Positions 23,266-32,999 of a stretch of DNA of 64,000 nucleotides are shown here, piece after piece (within the stretch, counting starts at the first letter, position 1; each line of letters starts with the position of its first letter). The notes below the pieces were generated by a model. It saw nothing but the letters and a program-made list of their open reading frames with translations, was not told the origin of the DNA and did no database searches. Both the position numbers and the translations under genes were made by a program. This DNA is from Undaria pinnatifida (taxonomy: Eukaryota > Sar > Phaeophyceae > Laminariales > Alariaceae): the NCBI GenBank assembly GCA_012845835.1, contig JABAKD010000016.1, positions 9,376,121-9,440,120 of the forward strand, given 5' to 3'.

Positions 23266-23490
23266 CTACGGTAGCCTCCCCAACTTTTCTTTGACGAAAT
23301 CGTCGGTTTTGAAACTGGCTCCCGGCCAATTCTCCTCAGATACGGCGTCCCTTGCCACCCCGACGTCATCGTCCGATAGCCCTTTGCACACAAGAACATA
23401 TAATGAAAGTATTGCTTTCCTTGCATCCTTCCTCGTGTCGAGCATCCGTGAAACGTCCGTTTTTGAAAATCGCTGGTTTTGAGGAGGGGA
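23266..23490 (-). CDS. Hypothetical exon-like fragment
   Basis: Minus-strand reading from about 23490 to a stop at 23266. It begins near Ser-Lys-Thr-Asp-Val-Ser-Arg-Met and contains LYVLVCKGLSDDDVGVARDA and a Lys-rich C-terminus (VKEKLGRLP). Composition is charged and non-repetitive, unlike the surrounding AT-rich DNA, so it may be a terminal exon or part of a mobile element lying between R1 repeats. No family was recognised. The antisense plus-strand frame is also open but is Ser/Thr-rich and less convincing. Confidence 0.35.
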   Translation of the reverse strand, partial: SPPQNQRFSKTDVSRMLDTRKDARKAILSLYVLVCKGLSDDDVGVARDAVSEENWPGASFKTDDFVKEKLGRLP

Positions 23491-23631
23491 TATCGTAGAA
23501 TCGGTCTTGAGGAGCTCTATGCCTCGCAAACAAAAAAAAACTCTCTTTAAGAAAAAACGAAAAAGCAAGAGGGCAACCCGACCAACAGTTTTACCAACGA
23601 ATATGATTGGTAAAACATACATACGGTATAT

Positions 23632-23790
23632 ATAAACATCACCCTGTTGTCCCTGGTACAAGCTACACTGTAGTTCCACGGGGAGTCGCCGACGTATATC
23701 CTTAATGAGGACACACAATCCGTAATACGCGCGATCGGAAAATCACACACAGCTTACAAAGATGAGTTTCGACGGAATCCTTGACCTCAC
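23632..23790 (-). repeat. MITE-like repeat R1, copy a (inverted)
   Basis: About 145 bases that match, on the opposite strand, 23910-24062 and 39520-39660. The core includes ACTCATCTTTG and AAGCTGTGTG, then GATCGCGCGTATTAC, and ends near ACAGGGTGATG. With copy b it forms an inverted pair separated by about 90 AT-rich bases. Confidence 0.8.
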
Positions 23791-23875
23791 AGGTGGATGG
23801 ATTGCAGTTTATTTTTACAATATATACATAGCTGAGTTTTTTATCAAAAAAACATTTTAGGCCAAATATATTACT

Positions 23876-24062
23876 CCGTATGAAAATTAAAATGCACTCC
23901 AGCTGTGGGATCGAAGATTTCGTCGAAACTCATCTTTGCAAGCTGTGTGCGATACTCCGATCGCGCGTATTACTGGGTGTGTGTCCTCATTATTAAGGAC
24001 ATTGGTCGGCGACTCCCCTTGAAACCACAGTGTAGCTTGTACCAGGGTCAACAGGGTGATGC
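23876..24062 (+). repeat. MITE-like repeat R1, copy b
   Basis: Starts around AAAATGCACTCCAGCTGTG and runs through CATCTTTGCAAGCTGTGTG to CAACAGGGTGATGCTAACC. The last ~45 bases are tandemly duplicated at 24091-24140. It has no coding capacity. Paired with copy a it looks like a foldback or two independent insertions in opposite orientation. Confidence 0.8.
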
Positions 24063-24246
24063 TAACCAACCTGTGCGCGGAAATGATAAATTTCCAGGGT
24101 CAACAGGGTGATGCTAACCAACATGCGCGCGGAAATTATAAAAACCCGTTTTTCAGGGGGACAAAATCCGACAGCTGTTGAAGGAAATACATCAGTTTAT
24201 CAAGTATATCCTGTAAGTCGTATAACCGGTGAGGGGAGGGCGGAGT

Positions 24247-24278
24247 TCCAAAATATATATATATATATATATATATCA
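24247..24278. repeat. TA dinucleotide microsatellite
   Basis: A perfect TA run of about 26 bases in AT-rich non-coding DNA. Confidence 0.9.
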
Positions 24279-24813
24279 CCTGGTGTGGTTTTCCTACGAC
24301 CATCGCGGTTCAGTTCCTCCGGTTAGGAGTCAGGCCAACAATAATACTTGGTACCTGGTAAAGCCGAAGCATGCTGCTCTCATCGGCAACACATGCGAAC
24401 GCACGATTACAGCATCGGCCACCACAAAAAGGTTCGGGGTGCTGGGACGACGCGCGTCACGACAGAGGAGGCGTTTTCGGCTAAAAAACATTTCTCTGAT
24501 GAATAAAGGGGGTCCTCCTTAGCCCAAAATCGCCAGAATGTCATTATTTTTTTTGGCAAAAATTGCATGTTTCGTATACACACAATTCTTGGGTTTCGTT
24601 CGTCGGTTTGCATTTTCAGTTTCTACTCGAAAAAGGCCAGTTTTTGGGTGAGGCGTAACATCCAGCTCCTCGAGTGAGGGCCCTCAGAACAAGGCAAAAC
24701 GGCGCACCCGTACCGCAGCATGTGACTACATATTACACTAACACTCTGGTGGTGTTTCAGAAGTCAAAGGTAGGCACACCAGTTCGCACTCGTAGTGTTG
24801 CATCGCACACTCT

Positions 24814-25395
24814 TCATAGAAGGGGGCTACACTGACAACGATGTGTCGTTTCACAAGCTGTGACATACCTAGGTGCCAAAACAGGAATAGTGGCAACATT
24901 CTGATTAGTGCTGTGCCAGCAAAGTAAACAAGCCTGACACCTGACTTTTGTGGCCGACGACTTGCTTCGCTCTTCCCACTGCTGCGGGTGAAATCTATGT
25001 GCACAAAATGAGGGGTAGCAGAAACCATGAGGCTGTTTTTGGGGGGGGGGCTCGCTCTTTGCACATCTACTCTTGGGTTGTCGTACACTTACGTTTTTTA
25101 CGTTCTCGTGGTGGTCTTCATTTTCTATTTCCTCCTCGTTCAAAAAATTACAGTGATTTGCACATTCCCACAAGGATGTTTGCGATTGTTTACCAACTTT
25201 GGCTGGGTAGTAGTTGGGTAGGAAAGCATGCCATATCATCATTGAAACTTTCGAACGTTGCAATCCAAGGCCAACAGCCCAACCCACGAAAAAAGCAGCC
25301 AAAAACGCGATTTCCCAATAGCATATTCTTAATGAATTAACATTTTTTTGTCGTGAGTTGGATGGCGTTGGGTTGTGACATATCGTCGGTTTCAA
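24814..25395 (-). CDS. Hypothetical protein fragment, possibly a transposase remnant
   Basis: The longest open frame (193 codons) in a gene-poor stretch. It has one hydrophobic segment (about residues 30-46, WEIAFLAAFFVGWAVGLGL), a Glu/His-rich part and a Cys/His-containing C-terminal third (RCQACLLCWH, then HRCQC). Open minus-strand pieces also lie upstream at 25609-25794 and 25954-26166 and a second frame overlaps its end (to 24738), as in a decayed gene running from about 26170 to 24740. A Cys-rich tail is known in several eukaryotic cut-and-paste transposases, but I see no DDE motif, so the family is open. Confidence 0.3.
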   Translation of the reverse strand: MKPTICHNPTPSNSRQKNVNSLRICYWEIAFLAAFFVGWAVGLGLQRSKVSMMIWHAFLPNYYPAKVGKQSQTSLWECANHCNFLNEEEIENEDHHENVKNVSVRQPKSRCAKSEPPPQKQPHGFCYPSFCAHRFHPQQWEERSKSSATKVRCQACLLCWHSTNQNVATIPVLAPRYVTACETTHRCQCSPLL

Positions 25396-25953
25396 TACTA
25401 TTTTTTACCTATTTTCTAGCCCCACAATGGTTGGAAATCGCTAACACCCTATTCACGCCGAACATCATCAGACGGGAAACATGATAGCAATATCCTGGAT
25501 GACTGTGGAGGGCTCAAGTCCAGGTGGGATGAGGTCGGGGTGGAATGAACCAGGATTCCAAGGGGGAGCAACGGGAGTAGGAGCAGACTTTAGTGTTCTG
25601 GCATAACATTATAACCCCGTCGGCCGCAAGGCATGTCCGAATTGAAAATTCAACCCGCAGGAAGATGGAAGTCTTCGGGCTTTTATGACATACGTGGGGG
25701 AGGCGGCGACAGAGCAAACTTGGTTTCCGCTGCGCTTGCAAAGGCGTACCAGTAGTACTGTTGAAAGCAGCGTGGACAGCACGTTTGGTTTCATGCTGGC
25801 CTTTATCGTAGCCCACAGAAGATGGAGCGGGGCCGTGTATCAGAATTCGGGTTAGCCTGATTCATAAAAGGCGTTGGGGGGGAGGGTTCATAAGAGAATA
25901 TTGGCGGGAAATTAACGGTGCATCTCGCGAAGGGAGGCGTTCGTTTCACACGT

Positions 25954-26166
25954 TCATTTTGATTTCGGCGTTTGCACCACAGGCAAAGGTTCTAACCCGC
26001 TGGGTGTTGTTCGGGGCCATGGCTGGTGGAGAGAATGCGAGCCCAGGCTGACCGACGAGAACCGAGCATAATATCTGGCAGACAGCTTCATGGTGTTTCG
26101 AGCCACCGAGGTGTCCACGGCAAGCTTCCGCATATCGGACAGATCACGACCTGGATCATCTATCAA
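25954..26166 (-). pseudogene. Hypothetical fragment upstream of the 24.8-25.4 kb frame
   Basis: 71 codons; the N-terminal half (DLSDMRKLAVDTSVARNTM) has plausible coding composition. Same strand and probably same broken unit as the frame at 24814-25395. Not assignable to a family. Confidence 0.25.
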
Positions 26167-26169
26167 ATC

Positions 26170-28990
26170 TTTTTAGCACCGCACTCCCGACACGAGGACA
26201 AAACACGTGGAGTTAGACTAGGATCATTTTGGGAGCTGGAAATGGGTTAATAGATCATATATCTGTCTTTATGGTATGCTGCGAGGGATTGATGTTGTAC
26301 AGATCCAACCCAGGAAACACGCGCCAGATCGTTTAGATCCAACTCTCACCCGGCAACATAATCTATATGCCACACAGATCATTTAGACCAGGGATATGTG
26401 TGCGGGCAGACAGATCATTACTACTCCGGAGTATATTAATAGGGATCTGATCTGGTTTATCTGACTTGTGAAAGGTTTTCTTTGTAGTTCGGAGTAGAGA
26501 CGGTACTGTGGCCCGCGGCGGCTGAGAAGGGAGGCAAGTGGTACCGGGGGTTTTCGTAGCGGCGGACTGTTTCATGGCGAAGGGGCACAGATACAAGGCG
26601 GGGGAGGAGCCGGGGGCGCCACGTAACAGAGGACGCCAACGGTGGCGACAAGGGAGAGGGGGGAGGGGGGGCAGCCGTACTGATACCGCTGCCAACGAAA
26701 ACAGAAACGAAAGGGCGGATCGCGTGGCGCGGTCCCAGCACGACAAATAAATGAAAGCTGTGCTATTGCTTCCACGAACTCCGAAATTCTACCATTTTTT
26801 GGTTGGTTTCCTTCTGTCTTTCTTTGCTAGGGTGGGGGGTGCGACAGCGGCTGTTGTTGTTGTTGTTTTCTCACAGTAACTCTTGAAAAAAATCTAGACC
26901 TGTACTGAGACTTGATACAAGTGTCGACGATAATAGGAAGGAGATGGCCGACCGTGTGGCAAGGTTCCCGGTCGAATACGTAGCAAACACGGACCCCCAC
27001 GCTATCACAGTAGTACCACTGCCGTAAGTACTACAAGAAGCCAGGTACCGCTTCACTACTTACGCATACCATGATTTCTTTCTTTCTTCCGTTCCTCTTG
27101 TTTTCTTCATTATCTCTGTTTCATCCGGTGTTTCTCTTATCTCCGGGTGTTGCTTCCTTCGGTCGTGTAGCAGTTCCCTCATAAAGTATATCAATATATA
27201 TTTTAATATTTTATATATATATATATTTCTATATATTTTTGTATACTCCGGAGTATATATTTATATATACATATATCCTCCGGTGGATGGGGCAAACTAA
27301 AGCTTAAGCTCACCATACTTCGACGTATTTTCATACACGTCGTGTGTCGATTTAACTCAATTGCCTTCGCAATCCAGCGCTGGCTGGCGTGTCCTTCGGT
27401 TATCAAAATAACGTGTTCTTCACGTGCCTCTTGCATTTCTTGACCTTCACGGGTCCCACTGAAAACGACCCATATACCAACAAAAGCGGCGGAAGCAAGC
27501 GCCTAGGGAAACGCGCGAAAGCAGCACCAGCATCACGATGCCGCGCGCGTGTCGAATCCCCCCTTACTTTGCAGTGCGGGCGCACCCCCCGCCCCAGCAG
27601 CCCTGGCTTCTTCGTGCAGCTGACTCTGTCTTCGCTACGCTACACTTTCCCCCCAATTTTTCCCTTCGACTTCCCTGAAAGGGCTTAAAGCATTTTGCTT
27701 GTGCGTCGTTCTATTCTGTCTCGCTTCAAGATTCCTTTGACTGCTAGATGCACCATGTACCAGGCTTTTTTCCCACAGTTATCGTTTTCGTGATTAGCTT
27801 GCTTGTGTTGGGTTTTTCGTACCCCGTGTGTGTTGGCATTTAATATCCGTTCCTCTACGGTTAAGGCGCGGACAAACCAACGGGCCGTTTTTTTAACCTA
27901 AACACAAAACCTAGAAATAAAATGGAGGCTGAAACGGGAATATTAACTCCTTCGGATTAACCAAATGAAGCACCGAGTCACCAAGCGACTGTTGTGGACT
28001 TTGTCGAAACTATGTATATATTTGAGGGGGGGGGGAGGGGGCTTAAGAGTGCGTACAAAGGGAGAGTTGCGAACAACAAAAACAAAACCAAAAAACAAAA
28101 TCGAAGCTGAGATGAGCAAATTGATATTCACGCTATCGTATTGGCCAAATGTAACACCGAGTCACCAAGAGGCTATTTAAGACTTTTTGTGAATCAGGAA
28201 AAATTCAATTGTTGTTTTGAGGATTACAACTGTCGAGAAGGCAAAAGCTAAAGCGAACAGCCCAAAAAAGATTTCCCGGACCCGAGCGAGGGTCAAAACC
28301 ATGTCCAGAATCGCAGCTACCAACGCAACGTAGACGAGACACACAGAAGACCGAGAGCAGAGAATGCACGGACAACATGCCGCTGGTGCCAGCCAATACA
28401 GATTCCATCACCGTAGTCAAACATGTCGCCCGAGGCACCGTCCCTGATACAACTTGAGTGCTGCTGTAGAGCTTAAAATCGTGTGAAATGCGGCAAGCAA
28501 TTATGCTGTTTGGTCAGCACCTGTACTTTAGTCAGTCCTTCATCTCGGGCTTCAGGATACCGGTGACCTTGCACTTGCAGATTACGGTTGGCGAAGTGTG
28601 TGGGGACACTCCCCTCTTTTCTCATGACCGGGCGCCGCCTCTACGGCAGCTGGAGGGTGTACCAGTGCCGTGAGGGTGTACCAGTGCCGTGAGGGTGTAC
28701 CAGTGCCGTGCTCCGTCTCGACCGTTGACTCGTCTTGGTCTTGTATTTTAGCTGTTTTCACAAATTTGTAAATTTGCTGCGCTTGGACGCCTTCCTGTTT
28801 CCCCGCCCCGAACACCGAAGTCTACTCGTTTGTATGACCCCTTTGGGCCTGAAAAGTATTTTCCAATTTGCATTTTACTTCGTGAAAAAAAAGTGCATTG
28901 CTTCTTTTATCGAGGAAAGGGCGCATTGTTCTTCAAATACGTGGAAAATCGGGAAAACGCAGCAAGTCACACAATGCCCTGCTGACCAGC
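26170..28990. other. Gene-poor AT-rich region
   Basis: Only short frames on both strands, with T/A runs and microsatellite-like TA stretches (27185-27270). The palindrome TACTCCGGAGTA occurs twice, at about 26427 and 27244. A 19-bp unit GAGGGTGTACCAGTGCCGT is repeated three times at 28653-28712. No gene was recognised apart from the retroposon copy listed separately. Confidence 0.5.
27271..27365 (-). mobile_element. Short poly(A) retroposon (family P), copy 2
   Basis: On the minus strand it reads GAGTTAAATCGACACACGAC, then TATGAAAATACGT, then ATGGTGAGCTTAAGCTTTAG, then CCCCATCCACCGGAGGAT. After this it runs into TA-rich DNA rather than a clean A tail. It is about 90 percent similar to the copy at 62701-62815 but longer at its 5' end than the 13 kb copy. 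No clear target duplication. Confidence 0.75.
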
Positions 28991-30119
28991 ACCGACGAGA
29001 GTAGTCGAGAGCGACGGCTTGCGTCGTCGCGTGCGCGCCGCCGCCGCCAGCCTCTTTTTAGACGGCCCAGGCTTGGAAGCTATCGCCTTCGGGATATCTA
29101 GGGCGGGCGGAGGGAGCCCCAACACGCCACGCGCGGAGCAGCGTCGGTTGTGACCCTTTCGAACTCTTGAGCGAATGCTCGCGTTTTTGGCTCGTTGGGT
29201 CGGTTTTCGTGAGGCTTGGCCGATCGAGTCGGTTGGAAAATGGGACCTCGGCCGCCATGGTCTCTTTCGAGGCGCCACCGCTGGGGTACGATGTACTATG
29301 GTCCGTGGGCGTGGCTGTTGCCTCGGTCGCCTCTAGTTGGGATACGTGTTGTTGTCGCCTCGATCGTGGTTGTCGACAAGGCCAAAAATAGCGCCAGGTT
29401 GTCCCAGGTGCGTCGTCTAACCGCGAACATGCTACGTCATGTTGGGCCAACTCCCACCTGGGATTGGATTTTCAAACAAGATAAGAATTGTGGGACTTCT
29501 TGTGTTACTTCTTGTGTTGTTCGTCCAATTGCAATTTATAAAAGCCGAAATCATATTCTTGGGTACAGGTGTTATTGTATTATTTGTTTAGACCAGTCAA
29601 ATTCAAACAAGATGTCTTCTTTTTTTTCTATATATATTTTCCAATTGGATTTTGTTTTAATCGTTAAGCCAGGCTCTTGCTGCTTTCGGTTGCGACGATT
29701 CCGGTTTTCTGTCTCACAGTCTGTGACCACGTCATCGCGTAACTTGTTCCTCTCTTCGTATGATACCACTGCTGCTGTGTGTGAAGAATCAGGACGGACA
29801 GGGGGTGTGCTGTAGCTAATGTGCTGTGCTGGTGCTGGCGTCGACGGGTGGGTGTAGGACAGTACATTTTCAGCACATTTTTTTTTTTTTGGCGCCGCAT
29901 GCCATCTATTACCTTCGCACTTCTTTGTTTCTCTTTCTCCCTCCCTGGATCTAACTCAGATCCGAGGTCACTAATCAGGCTCTTCTTCCCCCTCTCCCCT
30001 ACGGCACGCGACTTCTTTTTTATCGCGAAAATACTTCAGCCCTTTCTTCCCTCATCGACTCGCATCGAAACTGCGCCTACCCACGCCACGCTGCAAGGCG
30101 CTCTCAGCGATTGATTCCT
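28990..30119. other. Region with overlapping open frames, no supported gene
   Basis: Open frames on both strands overlap between 28967 and 29815 (103 and 130 codons minus, 199 codons plus). None has a recognisable domain or consistent splice structure. GC is higher at 28990-29420, which may mark an exon or a CpG-rich promoter region, but no choice can be made by eye. Confidence 0.4.
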
Positions 30120-30238
30120 GTTTAGTTTTATGCTTGCAACTAAACTCAGACGTCCGACCCACGTAGGGTTCGAACCCCAGAGGAAACACTAGTAGTAGCA
30201 TTCGAGGGAAACCACCAGACCTCCGGGGCGACCGGCTA
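30120..30238 (-). mobile_element. tRNA-derived SINE, head part (family S)
   Basis: Read on the minus strand from about 30238 this starts AGCCGGTCGCCCCGGAGGTC. An A-box-like TGGTGGTTT segment follows, and about 45 bases later a perfect B box within GGGTTCGAACCC (30166-30178). The spacing and sequence are those of an RNA polymerase III promoter in a tRNA-derived SINE. It follows directly on the CAA tail of the neighbouring copy, so two SINEs lie head to tail. Confidence 0.7.
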
Positions 30239-30352
30239 TTTGTTGTTGTTCTCACATTAACTCGCATAATCAAGTCCGTGGTCACAGGACAGGCTCCAGT
30301 CACTATTTACTCGAGGGTAACCACGTAACCACTTGACCACAGGGGCGGCCGG
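30239..30352 (-). mobile_element. tRNA-derived SINE, internally deleted copy (family S)
   Basis: The minus strand starts GCCGGCCGCCCCTGTGGTCA and continues AGTGGTTA, a tRNA-like 5' end with an A box. It then jumps to the family tail GGAGCCTGTCCTGTGACCAC, GGACTTGATTATGCGAG and ends in an AAC repeat. The B box and middle are missing compared with the neighbouring head, so this copy has an internal deletion. The tail matches the copies near 31.7, 52.5 and 54.5 kb. Confidence 0.75.
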
Positions 30353-30354
30353 CT

Positions 30355-31680
30355 TTTCACGTGTTAAAAATTAATCCATAATTCTCACCTGGTAAGCCAC
30401 AAACACCACAACACCACACCGACATCCGGCATCAACAAAATGCCATCAACCGTTCAAGATTGGGATCTTTGCGACACGCAAACAACGAAGAGGTGCATAA
30501 TGCAGAGAGAAAACTACTGCAGCAGCAGTCGTGCAGCCTGCAGGCGCCCCGCGGACGCCCCGCGCGCAGTACGCAACCCAGGACCTACGGTCTAGGTACC
30601 CGTCCTGGATCTAGCAGAACTACAGCATAGTAGTGTACCTTTTGCTCTATATCTTCAACCGGGCCTCAAGACACCATATCCGAGGAGTAGTATTATTGCG
30701 ACGCAAACTGTAAACTACCTGTACGACGTACTTCGAGCCTTTGAGTGTCATACACGAGGTATACATTAAGAGCTACAAGAGCTCCGCTCCGCGGGCGACT
30801 GATGCCGCGTACGCTCGCGCAAGGAAAAACACAGCAAAATGTGAAGGGGGCAGAAGGAAGCCCATGATTTGGTGCAACTGGCGACTTGGTAATGCCAAGA
30901 GCTACTTGTGCAGAGCTGGTTTGTGCTGTGTGCTATTTATTAATAGCTGGTGATGTCAAGTTCTGCTCGGCAGTGCGGGTGGAAGCTGAGAAAAAAAAAA
31001 GATGAACAAAAAAAAACATAAAAGAGGACACTTCATAAAGAAGAAAGCAAAGAACGAATCAGGTACTGTACGGGGTGACGCAAGGGTGCCCCAGCCCAGC
31101 GAGCGGCTACGATCTAAACCGCATCAGCTGGGAAAGTCCGGGAAATTGGAGCCTGTGGTACGCGCATGGGCTACAACATGAAGGCGTTGTGCCTTACTTG
31201 TACCTTACGTTTTCACGGCGTACCGGCACAAGCCCATCTACGTAGAACGGCGCATGGAGTCAGCAAGCGGAACGGAGCGCGGATGAACTGCTGTGAAAGC
31301 TGACAACTCGTGTGACTTGAGAGTTGAGAACGCTTGAAACTTCGCGTCTGTTATCGTGCGCTTCCGGCTGAAGTGCGATGTTCCGATGTTTTTCATCATG
31401 ATGATGTTCGGCGTTTTTCATCAAGGCATGTCGACCCAACAGGCGCACAAAACGAAAACCGGAACAATCGGCCGGGGGGTATATTCAACCTATCGGAAAA
31501 GTCAATTTGCCTGTACTGCTCTGCGATAGACCGGTGGTGAATATATACTGCTGCACTGCTGCTGTACGATGCCTTGGCACAGCAGCAGCACTACTACTAT
31601 GTAGCACGAGCGATTATTTGTGGCGTGCCGTAACGTGTCAGGTGTCAAAGAAGTCAAGTCAGAGGTACCAAATGATACCA
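30355..31680. other. Non-coding spacer
   Basis: No exon recognised. Short frames only; CAG/CTG-rich patches and A-runs occur. The GC-rich stretch 30530-30600 has no coding pattern. Confidence 0.45.
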
Positions 31681-31740
31681 GCTACTGGTTGTTGTTGTTG
31701 TTCTCACAAAATCAAGTCCGTGGTCACAGGACACCAAGAA
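31681..31740 (-). mobile_element. SINE family S, tail fragment
   Basis: The minus strand reads GTCCTGTGACCACGGACTTG, a short deletion, GTGAGAAC and an AAC repeat. It is 5'-truncated to about 50 bases, as expected of retroposed copies. Confidence 0.75.
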
Positions 31741-31756
31741 ACAGCCAAACTTTGAG

Positions 31757-32422
31757 TTACAGAAATCCAGGCATCCAGGGGGAGATCTCAACTTGAAATA
31801 TTACGGACGGAAAATTAAGGACCGTTAAATAATTGAAAATTATATAAAAACGGTTCTTACAATTCCGTCCATAGTTGCATGTAACATTTCCGATGCTACT
31901 ACCGATACCAGTATTTATTTGATGGAGCAGATTGAGAGATTTGGAAATCCTAGCAACGCTGCTCGGAGCGAGTGCGTCTGCGTTGTTCCCGAAGAACACA
32001 GCCACCCTCTCAAATGCACGTCGGCACACCTGTACTGTCATAGTCATGAGATCCAGTGCCATCACCAGGCAGAGCAGCCTGGAGTTGCTGATCCACAAGC
32101 CTCCGACAAGTCTGGTCCTGTTGATACTCTTTCCATCGTGCTTGTCGTAGTTGCTATCGTCAAATCCAGGTGGGTCTGCTTTTTCACCTTCCCGCGCAGA
32201 CTGCGCGGGCGGCTTCCTCATCCCACAGGCCTCTGGGAAGACCTCGGCAGGTCGATGAAGGAGAAGCTCTTGTGCCGAATTACGTCTGCGAGGATCGGCC
32301 CAGGGTACACCAGCAACTGCAACGCAACAAGTAGTTTGATCTACAGCACACCAGCACGTGTACGTATTAGTACGTAGCACTCTACTCTCTGGCACGTGGA
32401 TCGAAAGAAAACGGTGTTTCAT
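31757..32422 (-). CDS. Hypothetical protein, possible exon
   Basis: The longest minus-strand frame here (221 codons). The stretch from about residue 105 to 170 is the most protein-like, with a Leu/Met/Val-rich segment (RLLCLVMALDLMTMTVQVCR) followed by RAFERVAVFFGNNADALAPS. That pattern of helix, aromatic-FF and small acidic loop vaguely recalls the end of a formin FH2 domain, but this is too weak to name. The ends of the frame are low-quality sequence. The plus strand also has open frames across the same DNA. Confidence 0.3.
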   Translation of the reverse strand: MKHRFLSIHVPESRVLRTNTYTCWCAVDQTTCCVAVAGVPWADPRRRNSAQELLLHRPAEVFPEACGMRKPPAQSAREGEKADPPGFDDSNYDKHDGKSINRTRLVGGLWISNSRLLCLVMALDLMTMTVQVCRRAFERVAVFFGNNADALAPSSVARISKSLNLLHQINTGIGSSIGNVTCNYGRNCKNRFYIIFNYLTVLNFPSVIFQVEISPWMPGFL

Positions 32423-32527
32423 GTATTCTCAGGTGGCCGTAAAATATAGGAGATTTGCATTAAAACCCCCCTCCTTCTGGTATATGCTCAAAAAAGGCTG
32501 CAGGTTTGCAGGCTTCTGGTCACCGTG

Positions 32528-32689
32528 ATGTCGCTCGCTCGCCAGAAAACGGTGGCACCAGCTACTGCTGTCAGCATACTGGCAGCCGTCGCGCTGTCAC
32601 TCTGGGGGCTGTGGAAAACGAGAGAAAACCGTCGCAGCACCCGGCTCTCGCGCATCCGACTGGCGCTCAGGGAGAGCGCAGCAGGAAAG
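32528..32689 (+). CDS. Possible first exon of a membrane-anchored protein
   Basis: ATG at 32528 opens a frame of 54 codons that ends exactly at a donor AAAG/GTATGA (phase 0); read through, it would stop one codon later. The predicted peptide has a short N-terminus with Arg/Lys, one 17-residue hydrophobic helix (ATAVSILAAVALSLWGLW) and then a strongly basic segment (KTRENRRSTRLSRIRLALR). This is the layout of a signal anchor with a cytosolic positive flank. No downstream partner exon was identified, since the next kilobase is repeat. It may equally be a short stand-alone membrane peptide. Confidence 0.4.
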
Positions 32690-32999
32690 GTATGATATGA
32701 TACGGGTCGTATCTACTGCTGTATCTACCACAGATCATAACGTTTTTTTGTCCCAAAGCACAGCAATGGCTGGGCAGGGTCATAATTGACTAGGTGTAGC
32801 TTGCAGGCTTGCCAAGGATTTGGCAGTGCTTGCACAGCCGTACAATCTTAGTCGACCGCCGTCTATCGTGACGGGATATGGTGTGAGCTAAAAGGAGCGA
32901 AGAGTCAATAATGTCGTTAGCGTTCCTCCGCAAGTCATCCCGGATCGACCATGCGGCGCGTACGTGACACACTCCGGACAATGGCCTATTGAATATACC

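Noticed and set aside
30166-30178. A functional tRNA gene
   Set aside because: The B box and a diverged A box are present but acceptor and anticodon stems do not pair, and the sequence belongs to the SINE family.
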